From NCBI RefSeq assembly GCF_027596085.1, contig NC_072462.1, forward strand, positions 18,774,421 to 18,838,420: a DNA stretch of 64,000 bases, written 5' to 3'. Of this stretch, positions 39,001-50,600 are shown in pieces (positions within the stretch are counted from its first letter, which is position 1; each line of letters begins with the position of its first letter). Made by a program: the position numbers and the translations under genes. The notes below the pieces were generated by a model. The model had not been told where the DNA came from, searched no databases, and worked only from the letters and a program-made list of their open reading frames with translations. The DNA is from Anoplopoma fimbria. Lineage: Eukaryota; Chordata; Actinopteri; Perciformes; Anoplopomatidae.

Positions 39001-40722
39001 ACTTTCACAATTGAACACCAACATTGTAATGTTTGTAGTCTCATTTGACAATTTATAGTTGAGTTTTAATGATTTTTGTGCATATGTGTGTTTGTGTGGG
39101 GTTTTTTTCTCCTCAGTCATGCAGAACAGCTGGTTCTCTTCCTCAAGACTACAGAACTCTTGTCCTCTGCCTTACACACAGCCATGGAGCGAGTTAAACA
39201 GGGCAAACTCTACCCATCCTCGACAGTCAAACAAAGTATGAGCCATTTTTTGTTTTTTAATGAAGATGGTCTTGTTAAGGCGTCTAATACGTATATATGA
39301 AACAGAATGCACAATGAGTGTCTGTGCAGCATATTAAAATACATTTCTATCCATATACAGTAGTGAGGAGGCTGAATGAGCTGTACAAGTCCAGTGTGGC
39401 ATCCTGTCGCTCACTCAGCACCCGTTTGGAGCACTTCTTTTCCAGGAAGCACCGTTTAATGGACCAAATCACCTCCATCACAGCTGAGCGGCTGCTGTTC
39501 AGCCACACTGTGCAGATGGTAAGCCAGGGGGAAAATTAGACAGTTGGGATGCAGAGGAGGAGATGAGGGTGTTTGACCAGCAGGCCACACCGTAATCATG
39601 TGGGGGCATCCAGCAAACACTTGCTCTCAAATTGTTGCTTTTTGGCCCCAGGAGTATTGTAAGGCCACTAAAGTAAATGTGAGCTAATTAGGGTGTTTAT
39701 ATATGTAAGAGCCATATTAGACTTCATAAGATGTGTTCAGTTATATAGTAACGAAAAATGTTGAAATGCTCCTTTAGTTACGCTACTGACGACGTCATAG
39801 CCAATAGTCCTCAGTTGAGGTTAATCAGTCTGCGGAGCAAGACAGTTTTTTGAACGTAGTGCCAAGTTGAGCACAGAATGAATCTTGTAACTTTGTTTTT
39901 TGTCGAGTAAACTTTTAAAATGGAGTTACTGCCTCTGAAGAATCATTTCGCGTCAAGCTCATTGCAAATACGCAGACTGTTACAGTAGTGGTAATGTGGA
40001 TCACCAGACAGAGAGAAGAATGCCGCTACAATATAAATGGCTTAAAGGTAATGTCTGTATTTGTATATTTGCTCAGGAAAGAGTACCACACAAAGCAAGG
40101 GAGAAAAATAGGTGGGAAATGATGTTGGCGTTTTAATCAAGACTAATATAAAACATTCTGTATATATTGACCTGAGTCTCCTGGTGTCGTCTCAGGTTCA
40201 GACTGCCGCACTGGACGAGATGTTCCACCAGGGGGAAGCATCCGTCATGCGGTACCATAAAGCTCTCCTGCTGATGGAGGGCCTGTCTCTGCTGCTCACT
40301 GAACAGGAAGACATCCTCAGTGTGAGCAAATGTAAGTATGTCGGTCAGCTCATCTCACCAAGAGAAGGGATTTCTCCACTCAGCACCATCGTTCGTTGTG
40401 CAATGTTCCTGCAGCTAAAAAAATGTTGTGATTATATTTTTGGAACAATTTGCTTAGATTAGATTTCCCATTAATTAAATATGTTCCATCTACACAGTGA
40501 TGTTAAAATTCATATTTTGGCTTTGGCAGGTAGCCAGTTCATCAAAGAGCTAATGCAGATAGACAAAAAAAATAAAACATAGCAGTTGGAAGAAAGCCAT
40601 GCAAACACAGCATGGATATGTCTTGTTATGCTTGTTAACACTGTCTTTTCCTCTTTGTGCATGCAGGTAAGGAGTGCATTGAACGGCGCCTCACAGCTTT
40701 GCAGTCAGGACTCTGCGTTTGA
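21061..40722 (+). CDS. ulk1: ulk1, autophagy-initiating Ser/Thr kinase
   Basis: ULK1 phosphorylates ATG13, FIP200 and Beclin-1 complex members to start autophagosome formation. Coding exons: 21061-21150, 22557-22649, 23146-23187, 26706-26738, 27695-27731, 29182-29355, 30682-30755, 30992-31093, 31886-31944, 32516-32598, 32836-32886, 33353-33444, 33626-33791, 34009-34063, 34274-34360, 34739-34882, 34968-35116, 35701-35960, 36103-36308, 36558-36679, 36910-37035, 37617-37801, 38244-38428, 39117-39235, 39361-39518, 40196-40331, 40667-40722. They total 3084 nt, giving 1027 residues. Kinase domain about 8-272: lysine K39, HRD at 129-131, DFG at 158-160, activation threonine T173. A Ser-rich linker holds an LC3-binding DDFVMV (F357), LHSAPCLSE near 541 (AMPK/14-3-3 type) and FTVGSPPSG (S731, mTORC1-type). 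The ATG13-binding C-terminal domain is about 805-1027. [14 protein letters not shown] and [14 protein letters not shown] favour ULK1 over ULK2. The N-terminus is 7 residues shorter than human. The start has strong context (AACATGG). Confidence 0.96.
21614..21914 (-). mobile_element. tRNA-derived V-type SINE, reversed copy
   Basis: This is a full-length SINE about 300 bp long on the minus strand. Read on that strand, it has a tRNA-like head with a B box (GGTTCGATACC), a central domain (CCTTGGGCAAGACACTTAAC, as I recall for V-SINEs) and a tail CTGCTAAATGACTG followed by repeated TAATG. It matches the copy at 54160-54450 along its length. The open frames across it are incidental. Confidence 0.85.
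21915..21972. repeat. AT dinucleotide repeat
   Basis: Three ATATAT runs separated by short CCGCC or CCC interruptions directly abut the SINE head. Confidence 0.85.
23188..26705 (+). other. ulk1: ulk1 intron 3
   Basis: This is the largest ulk1 intron (3.5 kb). It contains the TIR element at 25209-25688 and a TTG run near 26200. The remaining open frames lack coding signatures and acceptor-donor context. Confidence 0.6.
25209..25688. mobile_element. Non-autonomous TIR element (480 bp) in ulk1 intron 3
   Basis: The left end ATGGAAATTTGTGAAATAG is mirrored at the right end by CTATTTCACAAATTTCCAT, with further imperfect matching inside. The interior holds GCCTAAACCTAAGCCCAACC-type phrases that I recognise from fish repeats. 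No transposase is encoded, and the superfamily is not assigned. Confidence 0.7.
27732..29181 (+). other. ulk1: ulk1 intron 5
   Basis: I recognise no repeat or coding feature. The acceptor is CTCTGCAG before the exon that encodes the HRD motif. Confidence 0.6.
29356..30681 (+). other. ulk1: ulk1 intron 6
   Basis: This intron lies between the HRD and DFG exons. The only local structure seen is a perfect 9-bp inverted repeat (GTACCTGCA and its complement) at 30179-30200. No coding feature is supported. Confidence 0.6.
39780..39990 (+). other. CRE-like and CCAAT cluster within ulk1 intron 25
   Basis: GACGTCAT at 39791-39798 is followed two bases later by CCAAT at 39801-39805, in a stretch with more CpG than the surrounding intron. 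It could be a remnant of a mobile-element promoter or an internal promoter. No transcription evidence is available from sequence. Confidence 0.25.
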
Positions 40723-43700
40723 CAGTCCTACACCGCTTCTTGAGTGTGGCTATGATGTCAGTCAATTTGCACCCTGCACATTATCAACAAACCAAATCTA
40801 CACCCACAACTCATGGTCTTCACTTAGAAATGCTTTCGTTTTCACAAGAAAACCACAAGGCTTGCAGTTTTAACTTAACCTTCAGGGCTTGTGCTCTCTA
40901 AATAGCTTACCATTCAGCTCAAATTCTGGACAGTGGCAGTGACTTCCTCAGCACTAAACTTTGTGCTAGTGCTGAACACGAAGCACTTGTGCTGCGAAAG
41001 AATGTCTGCGCTTGGGGCTATGTGAGAAGGACTTTGCTCCTGGATATGAAAAGGGTATATTTTGCCAAGAAGAAGATTTCACTCACTATGCGTAACACCT
41101 GCAGGAGTAATTATTGCCAAGTAATCACATACCCAAATACAATACTTAACTAAACATGAACAGATAGCGTAAGATGGACAAATATTCGTGCTACGATAAT
41201 TTGCGAAATGTTATCTCTTAGCAAGATCAGTTGCTGGAGGGAAAGCGCTGTATCTGTTGTACACTTACATACAGTAAGGACATGTGCTGATGAATGGTTG
41301 GTATGTCCAAGTATCGCTCTCATCAAATTAATGTTTGTCTTAACCCCAATGTTTGCTTTCCTGTGTTTCTTTATTTCTGGTATTTACATAATTGTTTCTT
41401 GCTTGCTGAAGGAAACTTTAAATAGCAACGCTACAGCTTGTTTGGAAGCGCATACAAGCACTATTACAAAACTGTTGCCAAATTTAAATGTAGTTTTGTT
41501 TTTGTGTTATGTTTTATTTGAGCTAACTGTAGGTAACAAGGCTGGTTTTGAAAAAAAGATCCATGTTTTTGACACTTTACTGATTCTATACTTGCTGGAT
41601 GTTAAAGACCATGTTCAATCATGAATCATGATGTAAGAGGGATTTGTGTTTTAAATGGTGACTGGTATTAATGCAACAGACACAAAAAGGGGTCCAAAAA
41701 ACACTCACTACCCCACTGCTGAATGCAAAAAAAAGCTTTTATTTCAACAGACCCTGATACTGGTCTGTTATCACCCCTGGTTGCAATCATGTTAAATATA
41801 CTGCAATAGCCTGGGATGTATTCTTAAGTTATACAAAGGCTTAGGTGCTGCAGATGCAGGTAATGCCTTCCCATGATTCCATATTGTGTCCGATCATATG
41901 TTATCAATCAATCATTTTGGAGTTCAGCAAGTTAAATCAAATTTGAATGTAGGGCTGACAGAAGAGGAACAGCGTTAATATCAGCCCAATGTTACTAAAA
42001 TTGAGGGTATATCCCGGGATTAACGTCTGAATGTTTTTGCACTGTTGAAGTACTGTATGGGATGATCTTGAGTGAACATGTTAAACGTGTCCAGTTTTTT
42101 TAGATACCTAGATATTTTTGCTTATTTAGAGATTTCTATTCCATGATTTTATTGCAGTTTTAGTTGTAATATAGTTGCTGTCAAAAGGCAATGTGTGTTA
42201 GATGTGAGAATGCTGACAAAGAGATGGTATAAGCTATGAAACCTTAGAAAGATTTATTTAAGAAGAAAAGGAAAATAAAAATTGCTTTACACTGAAAAAT
42301 GATTTGCATTGACTATGTTGTGTTCAGTTCCAGAGTAGTTAATAGGCTGCGATTATGTTTGTTTTGAAAAGTGACTGGTTGATTTGCAGTGCTAGTGAAA
42401 AATTTGTTTTTTACCTGAAATATTTGTGAATTGTTGAGCTTAGCCATATATTTCAACAGGATACCTTTACTCCCCTAAATTGTGGGCCAATGGGAAGGGT
42501 CAACTTCTACTTTGGTTGCTGTCAAAGAGAAGCTTGTGTGCATGCATGCATGCATGTATGTGTGAAGTGGTGTTGTTTGATGTATTAATGGACAGTAGGG
42601 TTTGTTCTGTACAGAACTAATGACATTGCTCTGCAACAAGATGTGAAGGATTGGATTTTGACTCCAGTTGGTTGTGTGGATGTAGTTCAACAATATCCCC
42701 TGAAAATCAAAGGTTCCTATGGTGTAACCGACTTTCTTTTCCCTGAGGTGTATTTTCCTCTGCCTTTTTTTTAAGTTAATTAACATGGAGACAAAGTGCG
42801 TATTTTGGAATATGGTGTTGATTGATGTATGGTCGAGCTGAAGATAGTTTAAGATGAGATTTTTTTTAAGCCAGTATAGTAGCACTGTCAGCAGAACAGA
42901 ATGGAGGAAATAATATGATATAAATATACATCATTTATATTTGCTTTTTTTGGCTTTGGTCAGATATGTTTTCATACACTTTCTTAGGTATAACTCTACA
43001 GAGAGCATAAAGCGTGTGTGTAATGTTTGTCAGAGTGTTCATTCCTAATATCAGCTCATCCACAGCATCTCTGTCTCTTACACATGCTGTTCTGTTCAGT
43101 CAGTATGTAGTGGCGATGTCTCAAAAGATACACATAGCAGAAAGTGATGACATCCTACTTTTATAAAACTGATGCATGTGTCACTTCTTATTGTTCCCTA
43201 CAATCATTGCTGTTGGCCATCCTAATGATAAGTATCGGTGGACAGAGTGAAAAGATAATTTGTACAGCTGTTGAAATAATATATAACAGCAGGGTGGTGT
43301 ATTAAGTGCAAAGTTAGAGCCCTTTGAAAAGCATGTGTCCACTCTGCTGAAGTGGAACCCGCTTCTGGGCTACTGTTCAAAGTATAACATGAAGATAAAA
43401 TGTAAATGTAATGTTTAAACTCCCATACTATATCTGTCATTGATTTAGATTATTCTTTTGTATGTTTTGTCAAGACCATACCTGAATGTTTTCATTTTGT
43501 GATTTTTACTTTACTCATTCTGTATTACCTGTAAATATTGTAAATTAAGTTATTGTTGTAGTGTATATGACACTGCAGGAATTGAGAGAATGGCACCATA
43601 CCACCTATACATTTCCAAAGAATAAGCCTTCTGCTGATCTTCCATATAGTCTGTTACTGTCGCAAAAGCATTTTAATGTTGTCATATCAATGAAAGACAT

Positions 43701-43775
43701 TTTCTCAGTGTCCCTGTGTGTGATGTAACATTTTCTGTTCGAGAGTTGCAACATGAATAAAGTGAAAGGAAAGGT
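40723..43775 (+). other. ulk1: ulk1 3'UTR (probable, about 3 kb)
   Basis: This AT-rich sequence after the stop has no recognisable gene. A canonical AATAAA lies at 43756-43761, preceded by a Pumilio-type element TGTAAATA at 43530-43537. A TGCA tetranucleotide run is at about 42540-42560. Earlier cleavage sites cannot be excluded. Confidence 0.5.
43756..43761 (+). terminator. ulk1: Candidate poly(A) signal AATAAA for ulk1
   Basis: This canonical hexamer lies 3.0 kb after the stop codon, with T- and GT-containing sequence around it. It is the best-placed signal I noticed before the ccdc74 promoter region. Confidence 0.4.
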
Positions 43776-44275
43776 AATTTGTCTTAAGAGGAAGTGAGAT
43801 TCCTTAACTTATATTTAACAACCACAATAAACAGTTTTCCTCATTAGCCCCCATAGCTATGGAATAATTTACAAGGGAGGCTGGCAAGGCAGGTTAGCAG
43901 CCACTGTCCTGCTGCTGACCTAGTTAGCCTAGTTAACCTGCTGCTAAGACCAATTAAACTTGGGGACTTAACATTAAGTCTATTTAAAGCAACATACCAC
44001 TGTTTTGGCATAGTTTAGACAATTCATTACAAGTCACAAATACTGCTGGTAATTTCTTAAAACACAAGAAACCTATGTTTTGTTTCCTCCCGCTACATGA
44101 CACCTTTGGTTTCAACTAACTTGAATTTCCTGTTGCATTGTCAATGAACACTAGATTTACTGTATACCAAGACATTATACATTTCACACTAATAAAAGTG
44201 GATATTTTTGAATTATTTTGTGGGGATGTGAAACTGCACTCTAATTCATACCAAACCCTACTGCCCCTATCAACC

Positions 44276-44680
44276 TCCACCAATCGAACGGCTATGTTTA
44301 AATACGTCACCCAGACCGCAGCCAATCCCAAGCATAGGCTGTATAAAGGAGGCGTGACTTTACGACAGCCCGCTGGTTGTCACGGCAACGTTGAGTGTGT
44401 GAGCGAAGCGCATACGGTCTATGAGCGCATGTTAAATGAGTGCGAAGGTAATTTAGGGGTAGACTTGCGTTACTTGAGCTGTTTACAAGCAACAGACTTT
44501 AGAAAACTAGTTAGTTGGCTGTTGTAGGATAACAATGTAGTTTGACCTGCCGGGAAACAATGGTAAGAGAAAACGGTTCGCTCACGATGCTAGTTTGTTC
44601 GTGCGGAAACAAATAGTCGTCGCCTTGCTCGCTAATTAAGCTAGAATGGTTCGTTAACGTCAGCTGGGCGAACTAAAGCG
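44276..44680 (+). promoter_or_regulatory. ccdc74: ccdc74 promoter and leader region
   Basis: CCAAT boxes lie at 44280-44284 and 44322-44326, a TATAAAG at 44342-44348, and a candidate RFX X-box at 44376-44389 (GTTGTC, AC, GGCAAC). CpG content rises from here into exon 1. The start of transcription is inferred to be near the X-box. Confidence 0.5.
44376..44389. promoter_or_regulatory. ccdc74: Candidate RFX X-box
   Basis: GTTGTCACGGCAAC fits the X-box pattern GTNRCC, 0-3 spacer, RGYAAC with one mismatch in the left half. RFX factors drive ciliary genes through such sites, usually within a few hundred bp of the start codon. This one is about 300 bp upstream. Confidence 0.45.
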
Positions 44681-47600
44681 ATGTCAAGTCACAAACTCCC
44701 ACCGGTGCAGCATTTGCCACAGTGGACTCGAGTCGGGCGACTCGGGGTGTCCGGCTCTCCACGTCGTTTACCGGCGAACCAACTGCGACCGCTGCCTGCC
44801 GCCCCGTCGTCAGCGAACAGAGCGGTGAGCGGCGCGGCAGACGCGTCCTCTCACAGCGACGTGGACCGACGCGGCGCGGCAGACGCGTCCTCTCACAGCG
44901 ACGTGGACCGACGCGGCGCGTCAGCACAGAAGAATATCCAGTTCCTCCAGCGGCAACACAAGGACACCCTCCAGAAGCTCCACGAAGAGATAGAGTATCT
45001 CAGACGGGAGAATAAAGGTGAAGAAACCAGTGACGAAATGCCTTTATTGATAAATATTGAATATGCAACCTAATCATTTATTATAATTTATTTTTACATT
45101 ACAGTCATTTAGCAGACGCTTTTATCCAAAGTGTATTCAACATAGGTATTCAAGAGAACTACTAGTCACCAGAAGTCATAAGTGCATCTCCTTTCTTAAA
45201 CAAGCATCTAAAAGCATAAACCAGAGCAAAAGTACAGTCAGTTAAAATGTTAAAATGTTAAGTCCAATCATTTACTCCATATAAAAAGTAAAAACTAAGT
45301 TGAAATATATTTCAAAAGAAATGCATTAACCTTTAATGGAGTAAGTCAATAGTTGTATTCAAAGGTTTTATTCAAGTAAAAAGGTTTACATTACATTACA
45401 CTACATTACAGTCATTTAGCAGACGCTTTTATCCAAAGCGACTTACAGGAAGTGTATTCAACATAGGTATTCAAGAGAACTACTAGTCACCAGAAGTCAT
45501 AAGTGCATCTCCTTTCTTAAACAAGCATCTTAAAGCATAAGCCAGAGCAAAAGTATAGTGCAGAGGCAAGTTACTACGAAAACAATAATTGCAACAGACT
45601 AATCCGAATATAGTAAGTGCTACAAACTACTACGAATAGGATAAGTGCAGTAAACAAATACAAATTCAATAAGTGCAGCGAACTGATACAAATACAGTAA
45701 GTGCAACAACTAATACGAGTGCAATGAGTGCTACGAGGAAGGCTCAGGGTAGTACTTCTTGTTGACATTTGTTGACAATTGAAGCATATAAAGTGAGTAC
45801 AAAACTGTAGCTAGTTACAAAGTGCTTTACAAAGGGGAGAATAGAGAGAAAACAAATAATATAAATTAAACAAACAGACAATTTATTAGTTTAAGAGCTT
45901 TTAATTAATGTGCTCTGATTTGGCTTTCACTTTGCAGGGTTTTTTTTTTTTAAGTTGAGGAGCAAACTACAAAAAAAAGCTTTGTGATCAATATTTTTGA
46001 TTCATAGATGGATAGAAAGGTAGAATACCTTATTTCATTCCAAGGACAAAATTGCAGATTAATAGCGTTGGTCAAGGAATCAACTACTTTATGGCCTAGA
46101 AGAATCCATATCACTACTTCCATTTACAAGGGCTAAACTTGGTAACCTGCAGTTGCCACCTCCACAGTAGACCTTTTATGTAATGAATTTGAGTTAATGA
46201 CAAAGACCTGTCTGTCTTCTGTGATAAGGTGCTGAAAAGAAGAGACATTCAATCTAGGTACCGTGGTCGCATAGCAACTCCAGGGTTTTGATGGTCTCTC
46301 AGTGGGAGGTGGACACAGATCCAGTGTCGCTTTACTTCACAGGTCACATGCCGTTCCATATAAATGCATCTCACCACCCACCAGGAGACTCTCCAGTCAT
46401 CTGTCTTCGAGCAGTCAAAGCAGTCAGGCCCCCATGGAAACATGTGCTGTTTCGTGATTGTGCCTCTTATGTTCCAACCTACAGTATGTGTCACACTAAA
46501 ATTATCTTAATGTGGATGTTGCAGAGTTGCAGTATAAGATGATAATGGAGCCTCAAAAGTCAACTAGAAAAGGTAAGATGTAATCTGGATTTACTGTTGT
46601 TTCTTGCGGGAATCGGATAGTTTAAAGTAGTGGACAATATGGATAAAATCTTCTATCATAATATATGTATCTATTTTATATTCTGATATTTATCTATGTA
46701 TTGCTGCACGGTGGTGTAGTGGTTAGCACTGTCGCCTCACAGCAAGAGGGGCCCGGGTTCATTTCCTGGGCTGGACAACCTTCTGTGAGGAGTTTGCATG
46801 TTCTCCCCGTGTCAGCGTGGGTTCTCTCCGGGTTCTCCGGCTTCCTCCCACAGTCCAAAGACATGCAGGTTAGGTTCATTGAAGACTCTAAATTGCCCGT
46901 AGGTGTGAATGTGAGAGTGAATGGTTGTTTGTCTCTATATGTCAGCCCGGCGACAGACTGGCGACCTGTCCAGGGTGAACCCTGCCTTCGCCCATTGACA
47001 GCTGAGATCGGCTCCAGCACCCCTGTGACCCTTAACTGGATAAGCAGGTTACGGAAAATGGATGGATGGATCTATGTATTGAGATATAGATGTATATAAA
47101 TCAACCAGTTATTAACACTATATCACTGAACTTAGCCTAACATTAGTTCAAAGGCATCCTCAGAATAGAAAGTATATGTTCTAGTTGTTAGTATCTCATG
47201 CTAGGCCAATTAGGTGAAACTCGTCTCGGGTCCTCTTTCTTCTAGGAATCACATACAGTAAGAGAGGCATTAGACCACCCACTCAGGGAAGTGAAGCTCA
47301 TACGGGACTCTACTTGGAGGAGCCGCTGCAGGACACACGAACCCCACAGGAACAAGCACTAAGGTGAATTTCCATCCATCTACATCTGGTTGCTTATTCA
47401 ATACTTACCGGCCTACCTACCTCAGTGCCAGTGGCGGATCGTAACTATCAGAACGGGCTCTTCCATACCTCCCTACAAATAAAATAAATACTAACTAGAA
47501 ATATGGTCGTCGCCAAAGTTTCACTCACCAATGATGTTCACTTGAAGACAAAATCCATCCTCCTATCCTTTTGGATGAAATTCATAATACTTTTAATAAT

Positions 47601-50600
47601 TTAATAATATCATCTCCACCTGCGACGATATCCTCTCCACCGGCTGCGTGAATATTATCTCCACCTGTTGCCATTTTCAGAGTCGGCTATCAATCGCTAA
47701 TTAGCACTAAGCAAGGTTTCCTGAGCGGGTCTCCTAGAATACCCTGGAGCCGGGAAAATTCTGAGAGAATACGCCCACTGGCTACCAATCCAAATGTGAT
47801 TGGTTGATCAAATTGTCAATCCAAATGTACGCTCTCATTACGTTCAATTGTCAGGGCATTCTGTCAAGGAAATAGAATACCCTGGATGGAGGATATTGTA
47901 CCCAGAGACACGTAGAGAAAAATATCTGATTGGTTGCATTTTTTTCCCAACATTAAACCACTCGAATGCGCAAAGCATGGACGGAAAACAACAAAAACAA
48001 GATGGCGTAATTTTTTGTTTTATTTTATTTTATTTATAGAATTAATTAGATATGTTTTTTTATTTTTTTTTATCTGAGGATTCTGGGGCCTTCTCTGAAT
48101 ACCTTGAAGGCCCTGACATTTCGCCACCTTAAATAATCCTGCATCAGCACTGCTCAGTGCTGATGTAGGATTATTTAAGGTGCCCGTTCAAAACATGCCT
48201 TTTCAGATAAGGCAGAATGCTTGGCCTGTGGTTTTGCTGCCTAGCGCTTTCTCTGGGAAACCGCTCATACAAACAACTTCACACTTGACACTGCACTTCC
48301 TTGGGTCCCGATCGATACACCTGCCATGACTAAATTGCATCACACACCCAAGTTGCGGCTAATCACGGTCAGAAACACTGGTGAAATGGATCTACCCTCT
48401 AGTTCACGTGAAAAAAAGATTTTACCGCTTGGCAAGGTAGGCAGCCTAGTCCTGGGGCCCCAAGCTAAAAGGCGCCCAACATTATTGATTTATTATGATA
48501 CTTAGATATGAAAAGAATTATGTTAATATTCTAACTCATTGTACCCCAAAATGACTTAAAAGGCCCCCAAAGCACTTTAGAAATATGCAATTCAGCTGTA
48601 TAGCATAGTGCTTACTGTGTACTCTTCTTCCACTCGTAGTACTACAAATACCTAAAAGAGAAATGTTACTGATTACGTCCGAGATTCAGATTTTACTCAC
48701 GTAATATAACAATTAAAATATGATTAAATATAATTTATTAAATTTTCCAAAATATTTTAGAATGTAAAGGTCCTACTTGGTATTTATAGTTTTAGTATTG
48801 CTAATTAATAGTTAATTAATAGTACTCACAGTCACAAACATTAATAGAGGCGGTAATTTCCAAATAGGTGCAATAAAGTAGATTGTGGATTTAATTAGTG
48901 GAGATAATAAAATTTACCGGCAACAACGTTATTGTTGTTATTGTTTTTATGTTGATATTAAGGAAAATGACGTGTTTGTTAATACAAGGAGATGTTGTAT
49001 TGAAATGAGACAAAATTAGGCACAGTGTAGGTGAATAATATATTGTAGCATATGAAGCATGTGAAATGTTAAAGGACATTAGCAGAACATAAATCCCACT
49101 AAGAAGATGTGAAACAAAAAACACATCTAATAGCACATGCAGTGGTGTACCACAGCTACAGCATGGGAAGAAGCAAAAGACGGGTTCACAAAGACGTTTG
49201 GAGCATATGGTTGTAATGCTGACACGTTTGACTGTTTTAAATCATCTAAAGTAGATGGCCAGTATATGTATAATTATTCGTCAGAGCAGACTGCAGTCCC
49301 ATCTTCTTGTTCCTCTGATATTATGGTATGTGAGTCTTCTTACTCTAACAAAATAGGCATATGCTTAATCGGCTGTGCCCAGCTCACAAAGTTCTATTTG
49401 TTTAAAATATTCTTATCTAGGTTTTTTTAGTGTGTGCTTATTCAAAGACTCAATGGATTTGACTGTAGTGCAGTTCGACTACAGCCACCTTGTGTAACAG
49501 TCATGCAAACAGTTGCTGGTTTAACTGCATAGATTTGTTAACATTCAAATGTTGGACAATCTTCCAGCATTTCCTCATGTCGCTTGGAGGAAATGGGAAA
49601 TTTTATAGTCCCCCTTTTTTTTTTCAAGTGCAAAATACAAATCGTTTTTTTTACTTTTTCGGAAGCCACATATATAGATACAAACGATAAGTGTCCCTTT
49701 TTTGACATTGTTGTTGTAGGTTGATCAAAATTGGATCGCAAGTTCTTAAACTCACCCGAGCTCACAACTCATCTTGTACGTCTCATCTTGTCGTACAAGC
49801 AAGGCCCAGGAATAGATCTGAGTCTCGATATGTACCTTTAGGTGAACAACTAGGGGTTTACAACCAAACCTGCCTTAAACAGTTTGTGTGTTATTTCTAA
49901 TTAATATTATCTCACTCTCTCAGCAGCATTGGAGAGGGCAGCGAGATTTTGGGATCTGCCAGGCAGGACCATGGCTCAGAGGTGAAGGGGGGCCTCATCA
50001 CCTCATTACAGCCTCTACGCATTCACAGCCATCCCTCCCATCCACCGCGCCCTCCCACACTACAGGAGTGTGAGGTCATCATCCGACAGCTCTACAACGC
50101 TAACAGTTTACAGTCTCAGGAAGTAAGTGCCCCATCGTCAGACAATATTAGTCTAAATACATTTGCTTTACAGCACTTAAATGAAATTTAAAAATGGAAT
50201 AAAAAAATAAAAAAAAAGGTATTTTATTTTGTGTTGCTTCATAGATATTTCTATGTAAATAATTGCATGACTTTATGACAGTTTATGACTCTGTCATTTA
50301 GATTATTCGTGTGAAGGCCTTGCTGAGAGATATCGTTTTGAGCAAGAAAATAACCCCAGAGAACTACATTCTGACCAAGGCCTACCTTGTTGATGGTACC
50401 CGGTAAAGTGATCAAATATTATCATTATTTTATCTTCACCAATAAACTGTATGGTATTCCTTGAAACAAAAAAATAGAACAGTTGTGATAAGGATCTCTC
50501 TGTTTTTTGTACTTCTCAGCAAATCTTCAGAAGAAAAGAAATTTCCGAAACTTGGTCTTCAAACATTTCCGGAAAAAATGTGTGTAAATGTGTCTCTCCC

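Larger units (their letters stand above)
45018..46524 (+). other. ccdc74: ccdc74 intron 1
   Basis: About a third of this intron is made of two reversed family-1 repeats and an attached degenerate tandem block. The rest, about 45740-46524, shows nothing I recognise. Confidence 0.6.

Noticed and set aside
46694..47099. 144-codon plus-strand and 108-codon minus-strand open frames
   Set aside because: Both are produced by the second-type SINE at 46703-47071.
48125..48182. miRNA precursor
   Set aside because: A 2-nt loop and nearly perfect stem are unlike a Drosha substrate. A fold-back repeat is more likely.
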